Shown: positions 1 through 5,714 of the stretch, piece by piece
How the letters are laid out: each line of letters starts with the position of its first letter
Position numbering within the stretch: the first letter of the stretch is position 1
NCBI GenBank assembly: GCA_016718205.1
Contig: JADKEB010000026.1
Coordinates: 1-11,203, forward strand
Length of the DNA: 11,203 nt
Direction of reading: 5' to 3'
DNA from: Saprospiraceae bacterium
GTDB taxonomy: Bacteria > Bacteroidota > Bacteroidia > Chitinophagales > Saprospiraceae
Translations under genes and position numbers: made by a program
Notes under the pieces: generated by a model
Databases searched by the model: none
The model's input: only the letters and a program-made list of their open reading frames with translations
Told to the model about the DNA's origin: nothing

Positions 1-30
1 AATACATTAAGAAATGGGATTAATAATCAA

Positions 31-586
31 ATGGGTGGATTAAGAGACCTTATAAACAAATATACTTCCATTGCAAAGGGACTTCCAGAGCAAAGGCAAA
101 AGTTAGCGTTAATTTATGCTCATAATGCTCATGCACTAACGGCAAATCGAATCAAAAACAGCGGTATTGATGCTCGGGGTTCAAAAAATGCCATTATATT
201 CAGACAAACCGTTTAACTTGGGAAAACTTAATCCGAATGACTTCAATGCACCTTCCAGGATAATAAAGTTCAAAAAGGATGCAGCGAAAAATAAAAACAA
301 CGGATCATACAAGGCATTAAGACAAGCATATGGATTGCCCGTTGATCGTCGTAATTTAACCTTTGACGGAACTATGTGGAAGTCAATTGAGCAAGTTGTT
401 GCTTACCATGATGAGTTTAAAACGATTGTAGAGATAAGACCTAAAGACCCAAGAACTAAAATGAAGGTTGATAACAATAGCCGAATTGTAAAGGTTAATA
501 TTTTGGCTTTTGGCAAAGAAGAAAGAGATTTGTTAGCTGATTTGAATGAAGAACGGATAAGAGAATTATATGGACAATTTAATTAA
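31..586 (+). CDS. Neck / tail-completion protein, split by a one-base frameshift
   Basis: Probably one protein of about 184 residues that closes the head-tail joint, read as two overlapping pieces: 31-216 in frame 1 and 167-586 in frame 2. The first piece ends with NRIKNSGIDARG and the second continues with MPLYSDKPFN; together they match a pattern I associate with phage virion-morphogenesis/tail-completion proteins (a 'GxxxxG..xxYSxKP' region, then 'LTFDGTMWKSI', then a charged C-terminal helix ending NEERIRELYGQF). Removing one A from the run of six at 183-188 joins the frames. Frame 1 is open to base 1, so the ATG at 31 may not be the true start and the gene may begin outside the window. 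The start at 167 is unlikely because it would drop the N-terminal helical half. The family call is by pattern only; the frameshift is seen directly. Confidence 0.6.
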
Positions 587-594
587 AGTATGTG

Positions 595-708
595 ATGATT
601 GCAATTGTTTATTTGTTGGCGGCATGTTTTGCTTTGATTGTGGGAGCGCAAATATTGATTACGTTGGGGATAATTTACCTTTTTAAAATTAATAAAAATG
701 AATTATAA
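595..708 (+). CDS. 37-aa single-pass membrane protein
   Basis: A short frame starting ATG ATT GCA ATT and ending TAA at 706-708, 8 bases after the preceding gene and overlapping the next by 11. Nearly the whole product, residues 2-31, is hydrophobic (MIAIVYLLAACFALIVG and onward), followed by a short basic/polar tail KINKNEL. It would sit in the inner membrane with a tiny cytoplasmic or periplasmic tail. It has no recognisable family. Size and topology fit a phage holin-like or accessory membrane peptide, but nothing specific supports lysis, and it lies among tail genes. That it is a real gene rests on its position exactly filling the gap and on its clean hydrophobic profile. Confidence 0.5.
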   Translation: MIAIVYLLAACFALIVGAQILITLGIIYLFKINKNEL

Positions 709-916
709 TTTTAGAGTAAGAACCGGAAAGATAGAAGAAATAATAGAAGCGAAAAACCATTTAGATGCTTGTATTATTGCATTTACAGAATCTAAAAAAA
801 AGAAATTAGGAGTTTTAACTGAATGTCATAAGGAGTTTGATTCTTTTGATGATATTATGTATTTTAAAACAGAATCTATTTTGGAAAAAATGAAAACAAC
901 ATTTGTTGAAATTTAA
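698..916 (+). CDS. Hypothetical 72-aa protein
   Basis: I do not recognise this protein. It starts with MNYNFRVRTGKIEEIIEAK and looks like a small alpha/beta protein: an N-terminal strand, a helix around residues 18-36 with a lysine stretch SKKKKLG, and an acidic helix FDSFDDIMYF near residue 48, ending in a strand-like KTTFVEI. There is no signal peptide or membrane segment. Base use is AT-rich: I count 12 G or C in the 60 bases 841-900. It overlaps the 37-aa membrane protein upstream by 11 nt and lies 10 nt before the 927 gene, so it is likely co-transcribed with both. Confidence 0.6.
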   Translation: MNYNFRVRTGKIEEIIEAKNHLDACIIAFTESKKKKLGVLTECHKEFDSFDDIMYFKTESILEKMKTTFVEI

Positions 917-926
917 ACTAACAACA

Positions 927-1400
927 ATGACAATACAGGAAAACTTTGATGCAGTATCAACCATAATAACCGATTCAGGATTGATTGAACTTTGGGGTGA
1001 TTGGTGCATAAATAAAACAGACAAAGAAGTGCCATACGGAATAAAGCCATTGAGCGTTAACAGTTCCAAAGAAACAAACGTATATTCGATAAATGATAAC
1101 GTTAAGAGTTCCGGGTATTCTTACATAAGGTCATTCACTGATTACAGGGACATAAAAGGTGTTTTTGTGGTTGAAATGGCAATAAATGTTTTTATTAATC
1201 CAAAAAAGATAGGCAGGATTAATGCGACCTACGAAATACCAATGAAGTTAATCGGACTATTGAAGCGACAATACAAAGATGTAAGGATTCTGCAGATCAG
1301 TTCTGAAAAATATTCATTTCAAGAGATGACCACAATCATAGTTCCTTTCAAGGCGTATTCCAGTTGTGAGAACATTGACTTATTAGAACCAGTATGTTAG
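927..1400 (+). CDS. 157-aa putative structural protein, possibly tail terminator
   Basis: The frame is open from 903, but the ATG at 927 (MTIQENFDAVSTIITDSG) is the better start because the upstream gene ends at 916; starting at 903 would add eight residues overlapping that gene. The product is soluble, mixed alpha/beta, with a central RSFTDYRDIKGVFVVEMAI strand region, a basic helical stretch KLIGLLKRQYKDVRILQI, and a C-terminal strand IIVPFKAYSSCENIDLL. Size, secondary-structure pattern and position shortly after a neck protein suggest a tail terminator or other tail-joint protein, but this is inference. The stop overlaps the next start by 7 nt. Confidence 0.65.
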   Translation: MTIQENFDAVSTIITDSGLIELWGDWCINKTDKEVPYGIKPLSVNSSKETNVYSINDNVKSSGYSYIRSFTDYRDIKGVFVVEMAINVFINPKKIGRINATYEIPMKLIGLLKRQYKDVRILQISSEKYSFQEMTTIIVPFKAYSSCENIDLLEPVC

Positions 1401-1621
1401 AATTTTTAATCGGAGTTTGTATTTTGTTCTGTTGTGCTAACTTTGTTTGCATGGTTTACATTTATGACCAAATTCAGAAACTAAAAAAACAAAACTTAGA
1501 TCATGCGATAATAATTGCAAAATTAATGTACCATGTATCAAAAGATATTGAAGATTATAAAACGACTGAAATGGTTTACAGTCAATTAGCGGACAAAACA
1601 AACTTAAATAAATTCACATGA
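1394..1621 (+). CDS. 75-aa membrane-anchored protein with coiled-coil-like helix
   Basis: Residues 2-25 (LEFLIGVCILFCCANFVCMV and on) form one transmembrane helix with three cysteines. It is followed by a long amphipathic helix from about residue 26 to 60 (DQIQKLKKQNLDHAIIIAKL) with heptad-like spacing. This N-anchor plus helical tail layout is shared by phage i-spanins but also by many other small inner-membrane proteins, and 75 residues would be short for a spanin. No endolysin is visible nearby. It overlaps the upstream gene by 7 nt and the downstream one by 4 nt (ATGA), so it should be translated together with them. Function unknown. Confidence 0.6.
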   Translation: MLEFLIGVCILFCCANFVCMVYIYDQIQKLKKQNLDHAIIIAKLMYHVSKDIEDYKTTEMVYSQLADKTNLNKFT

Positions 1622-1902
1622 TTACACTTAAAATAATATTTTTTGCTTCAATCATTGCAATAGCATATCAAATAATGATAAGGCAGGGGGAGCTACTTCA
1701 AGAATGGGCAAGATATGTATACCTAAATATCAAACATCCAACACTTAAAAAGATATTACTTTGTCCTTATTGTTTGGGCGGACAGATAGCACTCTGGAGT
1801 TCAATTTATTACATTATAAAAGGTCATGGTGTTGAATGTCTTATTTCAGTACCAACAACAATAGTAGTTATTTATTTTATTGTGGTTAATAATTTTAGGT
1901 AA
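1618..1902 (+). CDS. 94-aa multi-pass membrane protein with a CPYC motif
   Basis: Three hydrophobic stretches are visible: residues 3-21 (LKIIFFASIIAIAYQIM), about 53-68 (LGGQIALWSSIYYII) and 73-91 (ECLISVPTTIVVIYFIVV). Between the first two lies a charged amphipathic stretch and the motif C49-P-Y-C52, at the start of the second hydrophobic helix. CPxC motifs next to a membrane helix occur in small Bacteroidetes phage membrane proteins and in the DUF1360 group; I cannot say which applies. CPYC could also be redox-active as in thioredoxin-fold proteins, but no such fold is present. Start ATG overlaps the upstream stop (ATGA); the next gene starts immediately after the stop. Confidence 0.65.
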   Translation: MITLKIIFFASIIAIAYQIMIRQGELLQEWARYVYLNIKHPTLKKILLCPYCLGGQIALWSSIYYIIKGHGVECLISVPTTIVVIYFIVVNNFR

Positions 1903-2061
1903 ATGTGGGAACAAATCAAGATTGATAAATTAATAGAAGGAAAATTATATGATGTAATGGACGGTCAACGATTTGTAGTAAAGGCAACAGTTGAAGGAGA
2001 TTGTTTTAAGAATCATGTAACAAAAGAGATCATCAGAAACCCGGCACGAGTATGGCAATAA
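1903..2061 (+). CDS. Hypothetical 52-aa protein
   Basis: A short frame that starts ATG TGG GAA directly after the stop of the CPYC membrane protein and ends TAA at 2059-2061, overlapping the next gene by 10 nt. The product MWEQIKIDKLIEGKLYDVMD begins with a short helix and continues as alternating strands (RFVVKATV, then a charged helix). It is soluble with no recognisable family. It is accepted because it fills the gap exactly, has a coding-like residue mix and follows the same tight-packing pattern as its neighbours. Confidence 0.5.
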   Translation: MWEQIKIDKLIEGKLYDVMDGQRFVVKATVEGDCFKNHVTKEIIRNPARVWQ

Positions 2062-2327
2062 TTCTGACTGAACATGCAAAGCAAAGGATTGAGTTAAGGG
2101 GTTGTCCTGATCCAACAAAGGTAAGGGTAAAAAAAGCAACAGATAAAGACATAAAGCAATTAAACATTGGTCGAAGGTTAAAGCCCCGAAAATGTGCATT
2201 TATTCACAAAACAGAACATGATTGTTATATTTACATTGGATTGCATAGCGTGGACGATGTTGTAATTTTAACAGCTTATAAGTTTAGTAATTATTTTTCA
2301 CCAACAGGAAACAGAAAACGAAAATGA
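2052..2327 (+). CDS. 91-aa DUF4258-like small basic protein
   Basis: The N-terminus ILTEHAKQRIELRG (residues 4-17) resembles the signature of DUF4258-type proteins ('xxHAxxRxxxRG'), which have a compact fold related to RelE/BrnT-type RNases. The rest contains a basic stretch (KVRVKKATDKDIKQL, RRLKPRKCAF), then strand-like CYIYIGLHS and VDDVVILTAYK, which fits the two or three C-terminal strands of that fold. The tail GNRKRK is strongly basic. Whether it cleaves RNA is unknown: no antitoxin partner is evident and a phage copy may serve another role. It overlaps the 52-aa gene by 10 nt and the next by 4 nt (ATGA). Confidence 0.55.
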   Translation: MAIILTEHAKQRIELRGCPDPTKVRVKKATDKDIKQLNIGRRLKPRKCAFIHKTEHDCYIYIGLHSVDDVVILTAYKFSNYFSPTGNRKRK

Positions 2328-2431
2328 AAGAAGAAGATCAAGAAGAATTTAGAGAATTCAGATTGTTGTTATTGATAATCATTGCATTAGGAGCGACTGT
2401 TATTTTTGTTAGTACAATGATACTATCATGA
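2324..2431 (+). CDS. 35-aa single-pass membrane protein
   Basis: A very short frame tied to both neighbours by ATGA overlaps (start at 2324 inside the upstream stop; stop at 2429-2431 overlapping the next ATG at 2428). The product has an acidic N-terminus, MKEEDQEEFREFR, followed by one hydrophobic helix, LLLLIIIALGATVIFVSTMI, to the C-terminus. This gives an N-in, tail-anchored topology. Double translational coupling makes it likely to be real. No family is recognised; it is the fourth small membrane protein in this block. Confidence 0.55.
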   Translation: MKEEDQEEFREFRLLLLIIIALGATVIFVSTMILS

Positions 2432-2655
2432 GCGCAACAGAATTTTACACCAGGATTAAAACAAATGTTGAATCCAGAGAAGTGATTGAGTTGTACGAAT
2501 CAAAAGGAAGTAGAAAGGTTCAAAATAGATTCATTACGTATGGTGAACTTTCAGAATTATGCGAAACAGAAATCAGATATGAAGTGAAAAAACGTATTTC
2601 AATTTTAGAAAGGCATGGGAAAATAGAATGGTCATTTCGGCATAAAAAATATTAG
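2428..2655 (+). CDS. 75-aa hypothetical protein, winged-helix-like
   Basis: Soluble and basic. Residues 37-68, FITYGELSELCETEIRYEVK followed by KRISILERHGKIEWSF, read like a small winged helix: an 'ITYGEL' helix, a second helix rich in charged residues, then 'LERHGKIEW' as helix end plus wing strand. This is a pattern impression only and could equally be a non-DNA-binding helical protein. It begins in an ATGA overlap with the 35-aa membrane protein and ends 9 nt before the ATG proposed for the chaperone-like gene. Confidence 0.55.
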   Translation: MSATEFYTRIKTNVESREVIELYESKGSRKVQNRFITYGELSELCETEIRYEVKKRISILERHGKIEWSFRHKKY

Positions 2656-2664
2656 TAAAAGTTA

Positions 2665-3170
2665 ATGAAAATAAAATAGACTGGGAGAAAAGAATCATCA
2701 TTGGAAAATCGGGAACGGTTTATAAAATACTCCCTGAAAAGATAAGTGTTGGCAGATGGCCGAAATATGAACTTTGGAGCACTTTGATAAGTACCCGTAT
2801 GGATATGGACACATTTGTTAAAACACTTAACTCAGTAATCAATAGAGTAAACAAGGCGCAAACCTTTGGTGATATGATTCAACCATACGCCGAATTAACA
2901 GACCTGAGAAACGGAATAGTAAAATACAATGAAACAGGCAGACCGCAATTAGTTGAATTTGCAGCTTTATTCTGTTTAAAGTGTGACAAAGAAGGCAATG
3001 TAATTGAAGATGTAGGAGAGATCACTGAAGATGTAATCAGGGAAAAGTACAACGATTGGAAAGAAATAGATATGAATGATTTTTTTTTGCTTGTGTCAAG
3101 GCACATACCATCATTTCAGCAAAATTACAGGCTCGAAGTGGAAAGGCAAAGAAATCAAGGGAACGAGTAA
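2665..3170 (+). CDS. Tail assembly chaperone-like protein; start hidden by a one-base deletion
   Basis: The uninterrupted frame 2646-3170 has no ATG, GTG or TTG before the TTG at 2784, yet its translation from about 2676 is clearly coding: IDWEKRIIIGKSGTVYKILP, then EKISVGRWPKYE. An ATG at 2665 in another frame gives MKIK then TAG; adding one A to the AAAA at 2673-2676 joins them into a 168-residue protein starting MKIKIDWEKR. The 'DW.kRiiiGk.gtvYKi.PekIs.GRWp' opening and a C-terminal 'ND..EIDMNDFFLLVSRHI' resemble a Bacteroidetes siphophage protein that usually lies just before the tape measure gene and that I take to be a tail assembly chaperone. The repair is inferred and the family call is moderate. 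Gene callers would start at 2784 and lose about 40 residues. Confidence 0.6.
3080..3088 (+). promoter_or_regulatory. T9 run containing a T_TTT_TTT slippery heptamer
   Basis: Nine T's lie inside the chaperone-like gene, phased as gaT TTT TTT TTG in the coding frame, which is the canonical -1 frameshift heptamer layout. The -1 frame is open from 3080 to the TGA at 3323-3325 and takes in the 40-aa frame downstream. Tail assembly chaperones of many siphophages use a programmed frameshift, though usually nearer the end of the first frame. Whether slippage occurs here is unproven. Confidence 0.3.
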
Positions 3171-3202
3171 AAGAAAAAGAGTTAACGAACACATACGAAA
3201 AA

Positions 3203-3325
3203 ATGAGTATATTTGTAGTAAGGAATTCCGGTTATTCAGTTGAATATGTCAAACAAATGCCTATCTTTGAGATGTTGGATTTATTTGATGTGTGTGTAGA
3301 AATCAGCAAAAAGACAAAAGAATGA
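3203..3325 (+). CDS. 40-aa frame after the chaperone-like gene, possible frameshift extension
   Basis: ATG at 3203 to TGA at 3323-3325, product MSIFVVRNSGYSVEYVKQM followed by PIFEMLDLFDVCVEISKK. It lies 32 nt after the stop of the chaperone-like gene. The same frame is open upstream to 3080, so a -1 shift in the upstream gene would fuse the two, as in lambda-type G/GT chaperones. The short helical product with 'MPIFEMLDLF' resembles the second part of such chaperones. Independent translation from 3203 is the simpler alternative. The last codons overlap the next gene start (ATGA). Confidence 0.45.
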   Translation: MSIFVVRNSGYSVEYVKQMPIFEMLDLFDVCVEISKKTKE

Positions 3326-3531
3326 AACATGTAAAAAGGGCAAAAAGAGAAAAGGAATTTAATAAACTATGTAAAGCCGTTTACATTATAGTTGAATTGT
3401 TTAATAAACTTCATAAGATTGAAGAAAAGAATTACCCAAAGTTAGAACCAGGTGATAAGTCAAAATTCAGATACTGTTCAGTGAATAACAGTTATTCAAT
3501 GAAAGCAAAACGGAATTATACAATTCAATAG
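3322..3531 (+). CDS. 69-aa basic hypothetical protein
   Basis: Chosen start ATG 3322, in ATGA overlap with the preceding stop; an in-frame ATG at 3292 would extend 30 nt into the upstream gene and is less likely. The product opens MKHVKRAKREKEFNKLCKAV, strongly basic, followed by a hydrophobic-faced helix YIIVELFNKLHKIEEKNYP and a polar tail with KSKFRYCSVNNSYSMKAKRN. It has no membrane segment and no recognised family. The basic N-terminal helix could bind nucleic acid, but that is a guess. It is AT-rich (13 G or C in the 60 bases 3361-3420) and lies 4 nt before the next gene. Confidence 0.55.
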   Translation: MKHVKRAKREKEFNKLCKAVYIIVELFNKLHKIEEKNYPKLEPGDKSKFRYCSVNNSYSMKAKRNYTIQ

Positions 3532-3535
3532 TTAA

Positions 3536-3769
3536 ATGAGACCAAAAGCAAACATATATCAAAAGGTAGCAGCACAGCAAACAATGGTAGTCATCTTGTA
3601 TGGATGGGTAGAAGGTCGCAGGGAAGAAAATAACGACCTGACTATTTGGGAGTGTGTACAACAGTTTGCACAAGATAAAGACTTAGATTGTGACATTCAC
3701 ACACTTTACCAACAGTACAAGGCATATGCAGCAACATTTAGGCAGTTTCAAAAAGAAAAAGAACGTTAA
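3536..3769 (+). CDS. 77-aa hypothetical protein
   Basis: ATG at 3536, 4 nt after the upstream stop. The product begins MRPKANIYQKVAAQQTMVV and is predominantly helical, with a middle stretch GRREENNDLTIWECVQQFA and a C-terminal helix HTLYQQYKAYAATFRQFQK ending in KEKER. There are three aromatic residues per helix face, no membrane segment and no motif I recognise. It lies at the end of the block of small genes and stops 1 nt before the next ATG. Confidence 0.55.
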   Translation: MRPKANIYQKVAAQQTMVVILYGWVEGRREENNDLTIWECVQQFAQDKDLDCDIHTLYQQYKAYAATFRQFQKEKER

Positions 3770-3770
3770 C

Positions 3771-3920
3771 ATGGAATTAAAAACAGCAATAGAAATACTT
3801 GAATATCATCAGGAATGGAGATTAGGCAAAAGAGAAGATATGATACATGAACCTAAAAAGCTAACTGAAGCGTTGGATATAGTTTTAATGGAAGTAAAAA
3901 AATATAAATCAATATTGTGA
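3771..3920 (+). CDS. 49-aa small helical protein
   Basis: Start ATG 3771, immediately after the upstream TAA and one base; the frame is open back to 3690, but that part overlaps the previous gene and is discarded. The product MELKTAIEILEYHQEWRLGK then REDMIHEPKKLTEALDIVL is a helix-turn-helix-like pair of helices linked by a proline. Similar 'AIeIL..Y..WRrG....m..p.elgeAiD.vi' small proteins occur in many Bacteroidetes phages; their function is unknown. It is the last gene before the intergenic gap that holds the candidate portal promoter. Confidence 0.65.
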   Translation: MELKTAIEILEYHQEWRLGKREDMIHEPKKLTEALDIVLMEVKKYKSIL

Positions 3921-3969
3921 ACCTAATTTTAGTAAATTAAAATATACATAACATATTAAACAAATCATA

Positions 3970-3977
3970 TATTTTTG
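3970..3977 (+). promoter_or_regulatory. Candidate Bacteroidetes -7 promoter element
   Basis: TATTTTTG fits the Bacteroidetes consensus TAnnTTTG recognised by the primary sigma factor of that phylum. It lies in the only sizeable intergenic gap (3921-3995) and 18 nt before the portal ATG, which would put the transcript start at about 3981-3985 with a leader of 10-15 nt. No TTG is seen at the expected -33 position, and AT-rich DNA produces such boxes by chance, so confidence is limited. Confidence 0.4.
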
Positions 3978-3978
3978 C

Positions 3979-4003
3979 GCAAACATCGCATTCACATGTT
4001 TGC
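3979..4003. repeat. Inverted repeat spanning the portal start codon
   Basis: Perfect 8-bp arms GCAAACAT (3979-3986) and ATGTTTGC (3996-4003) flank a 9-nt spacer. The right arm begins with the portal ATG, and the left arm starts one base after the candidate -7 box. In DNA this could be an operator for a dimeric repressor; in RNA it could fold the start codon into a hairpin. Neither is proven; the symmetry itself is seen directly. Confidence 0.5.
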
Positions 4004-5714
4004 AGAAATATTATACAAATCAATTGAGCGTAAAAACCCAAACAAGGTACTTGAAAAGACTACCAAAGACGCTGATATTCAAAGAAAACTTTACACCGGA
4101 AAAGACTTAGATAAAATACTATTCGATTACAGGAAAAGAGAAACAGACTCACAAAAAGAACAACGCAAAAGAATAACTATAGGCAGGTCAAAACATATCA
4201 TTAGACAAATTGAAAATGTTATTGACCAATTGGATATTATGGATAAACCTTCCATAAATGTAATCCATGATAACGAAACCATAAGCGAAAACCTATTAAG
4301 CTACATTTATAACAACAACATTGCAAAACTCGCATTCGATTGGTGTAAGTATTACAATTTAGTAGATGCAAATGCCTGGATAGTATGTCGACAAATCGAA
4401 GATGAAGTAATATTTGAAGAAGTCAACGCTTATAATCTATATGATTTAAAGGTTCAAAACGGAGCGTTTAAATATGTGATATTTAGGTTTGAGCGTAAGG
4501 TAGCAGAACAAACGGTTTATGATTTTGAACTATATCACAATGAAGGTCTTTTAGTTTTCACCAACAAGGCAGGAAAAACAAGAGATCAGGAAACTCAAAT
4601 GCATGGTGAATTCATAGTAACGGAATACCAATACAAAAGAATGTTTTGTTTTCCTTGTGGCTATCAAAGAGATGCCGACAATCAATTCAAAACATTTGTT
4701 TCTTTGCTCGACCCGGCAAGTGAGTTATTTAAGGGTTTGATATGGCAGGGTTCGGATATGGACACAGAATTAGCAGCACATGGAGTTATCCAAAAATATG
4801 CTTATGCTCAAAAATGTAACTGGACATACCAAAATGAAGAGAGTTCAACAGAATGTCATCATGGTTTTTTATTTAAGGATGGGATAAACACTAACACAAA
4901 GTGCTCAAATTGCGGTGGCACTGGATTAGTCACACACACCACATCACAAGATATAATTACTTTTCCACTCCCAAACGAAGGCGAACAAGTACCTTTAAAA
5001 CTATCTGATTTAAGCCATACGGTATTTATGCCGGAAACGGTATTCAGCTTTAAAAAGCAGTATGTCAAAGAGTTGGAAGTTGCTATTATGCAGACAATCT
5101 TTAATAATTCCGTTACCCTTACACAAAGCGAAATTCAAGTCACAGCAACGGAAAAGGTAATTGATCTGCAAGGTATTTATTCAACCTTAAATAAATTCGG
5201 CCAACATGTAAGTGACATGTTTATTTGGATGATGGAATGTTATTCAGAGTTAAACGGCATTGAAGGTGCTGAGTTCCTTCATGGCTACACTTTGAATATG
5301 AAACTTGAAAACGTGGAAACATTAAGCGAAACAAGGAAAAAGCTAATTGATGCAAATGCACCAATAGAAGTTATTAAGGCTTATGATTTGGCTATCCTAA
5401 GAAAACAACATTTAGATTCACCGCAATTTATTAATAGGTTTTCAGTTTGGGAACAATACAGACCGTTTAATGATAAGAGTGACGTAATAGCAATGCAAAT
5501 ACTCGCAGGGCTGCCAAACATCAACAGATCAAAGATTTTGTATAACTTTTGGGGCAGGATAAGACGTAACATTGAAACGGTTCATGGAGATAAGTTTTTT
5601 GAGTTCAAAGACGAAAGGCGCAAAGAATTAATAAATGCAGAAATAGAAATTATCAGGGCTGAATTATTAGAAGATGAACCACAAAGATTAACGTCTAATG
5701 ATTTTGATATATGA
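3996..5714 (+). CDS. Phage portal protein
   Basis: A 572-residue protein starting at ATG 3996 (MFAEILYKSIERK); an in-frame TTG at 3975 would add seven residues but overlaps the candidate -7 box. Portals form the dodecameric ring through which DNA enters the head. The call rests on size, on an N-terminal basic region (residues about 22-65, DKILFDYRKRETDSQKEQRK) resembling Bacteroidetes phage portals, on a long helical C-terminal half with 'PETVFSFKKQYVKELE', and on direct coupling (ATGA) to a MuF-like gene, the classic portal neighbour. Unusually, four cysteines at residues 274, 287, 303 and 306 (KCSNCGGTG at the last pair) suggest a zinc-binding insertion. The frame is intact over 1.7 kb. Probably transcribed from the candidate promoter just upstream. 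Confidence 0.75.
   Translation: MFAEILYKSIERKNPNKVLEKTTKDADIQRKLYTGKDLDKILFDYRKRETDSQKEQRKRITIGRSKHIIRQIENVIDQLDIMDKPSINVIHDNETISENLLSYIYNNNIAKLAFDWCKYYNLVDANAWIVCRQIEDEVIFEEVNAYNLYDLKVQNGAFKYVIFRFERKVAEQTVYDFELYHNEGLLVFTNKAGKTRDQETQMHGEFIVTEYQYKRMFCFPCGYQRDADNQFKTFVSLLDPASELFKGLIWQGSDMDTELAAHGVIQKYAYAQKCNWTYQNEESSTECHHGFLFKDGINTNTKCSNCGGTGLVTHTTSQDIITFPLPNEGEQVPLKLSDLSHTVFMPETVFSFKKQYVKELEVAIMQTIFNNSVTLTQSEIQVTATEKVIDLQGIYSTLNKFGQHVSDMFIWMMECYSELNGIEGAEFLHGYTLNMKLENVETLSETRKKLIDANAPIEVIKAYDLAILRKQHLDSPQFINRFSVWEQYRPFNDKSDVIAMQILAGLPNINRSKILYNFWGRIRRNIETVHGDKFFEFKDERRKELINAEIEIIRAELLEDEPQRLTSNDFDI
4815..4928 (+). other. Candidate zinc-binding cysteine cluster within the portal
   Basis: Codons for Cys274, Cys287, Cys303 and Cys306 (spacing C-x12-C-x15-C-x2-C) followed by GGTG, a pattern reminiscent of the CxxCxGxG turns of DnaJ zinc fingers. 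His288 and His289 add possible ligands. It may stabilise a loop or clip region of the portal. Metal binding is inferred from the residues only. Confidence 0.45.

Noticed and set aside
3292..3321. Upstream ATG (3292) for the 69-aa basic protein
   Set aside because: It lies inside the 40-aa frame; ATG 3322 gives the ATGA overlap used throughout this region.
3926..3943. Small stem ATTTTA...TAAAAT as a terminator
   Set aside because: Only A/T pairs, six bases long, no GC-rich stem and no T tract after it.
3939..3975. Inverted repeat AAAATATA...TATATTTT as an operator
   Set aside because: Composed only of A and T with a 21-nt spacer; expected by chance in this AT-rich gap, and much weaker than the GCAAACAT/ATGTTTGC pair.
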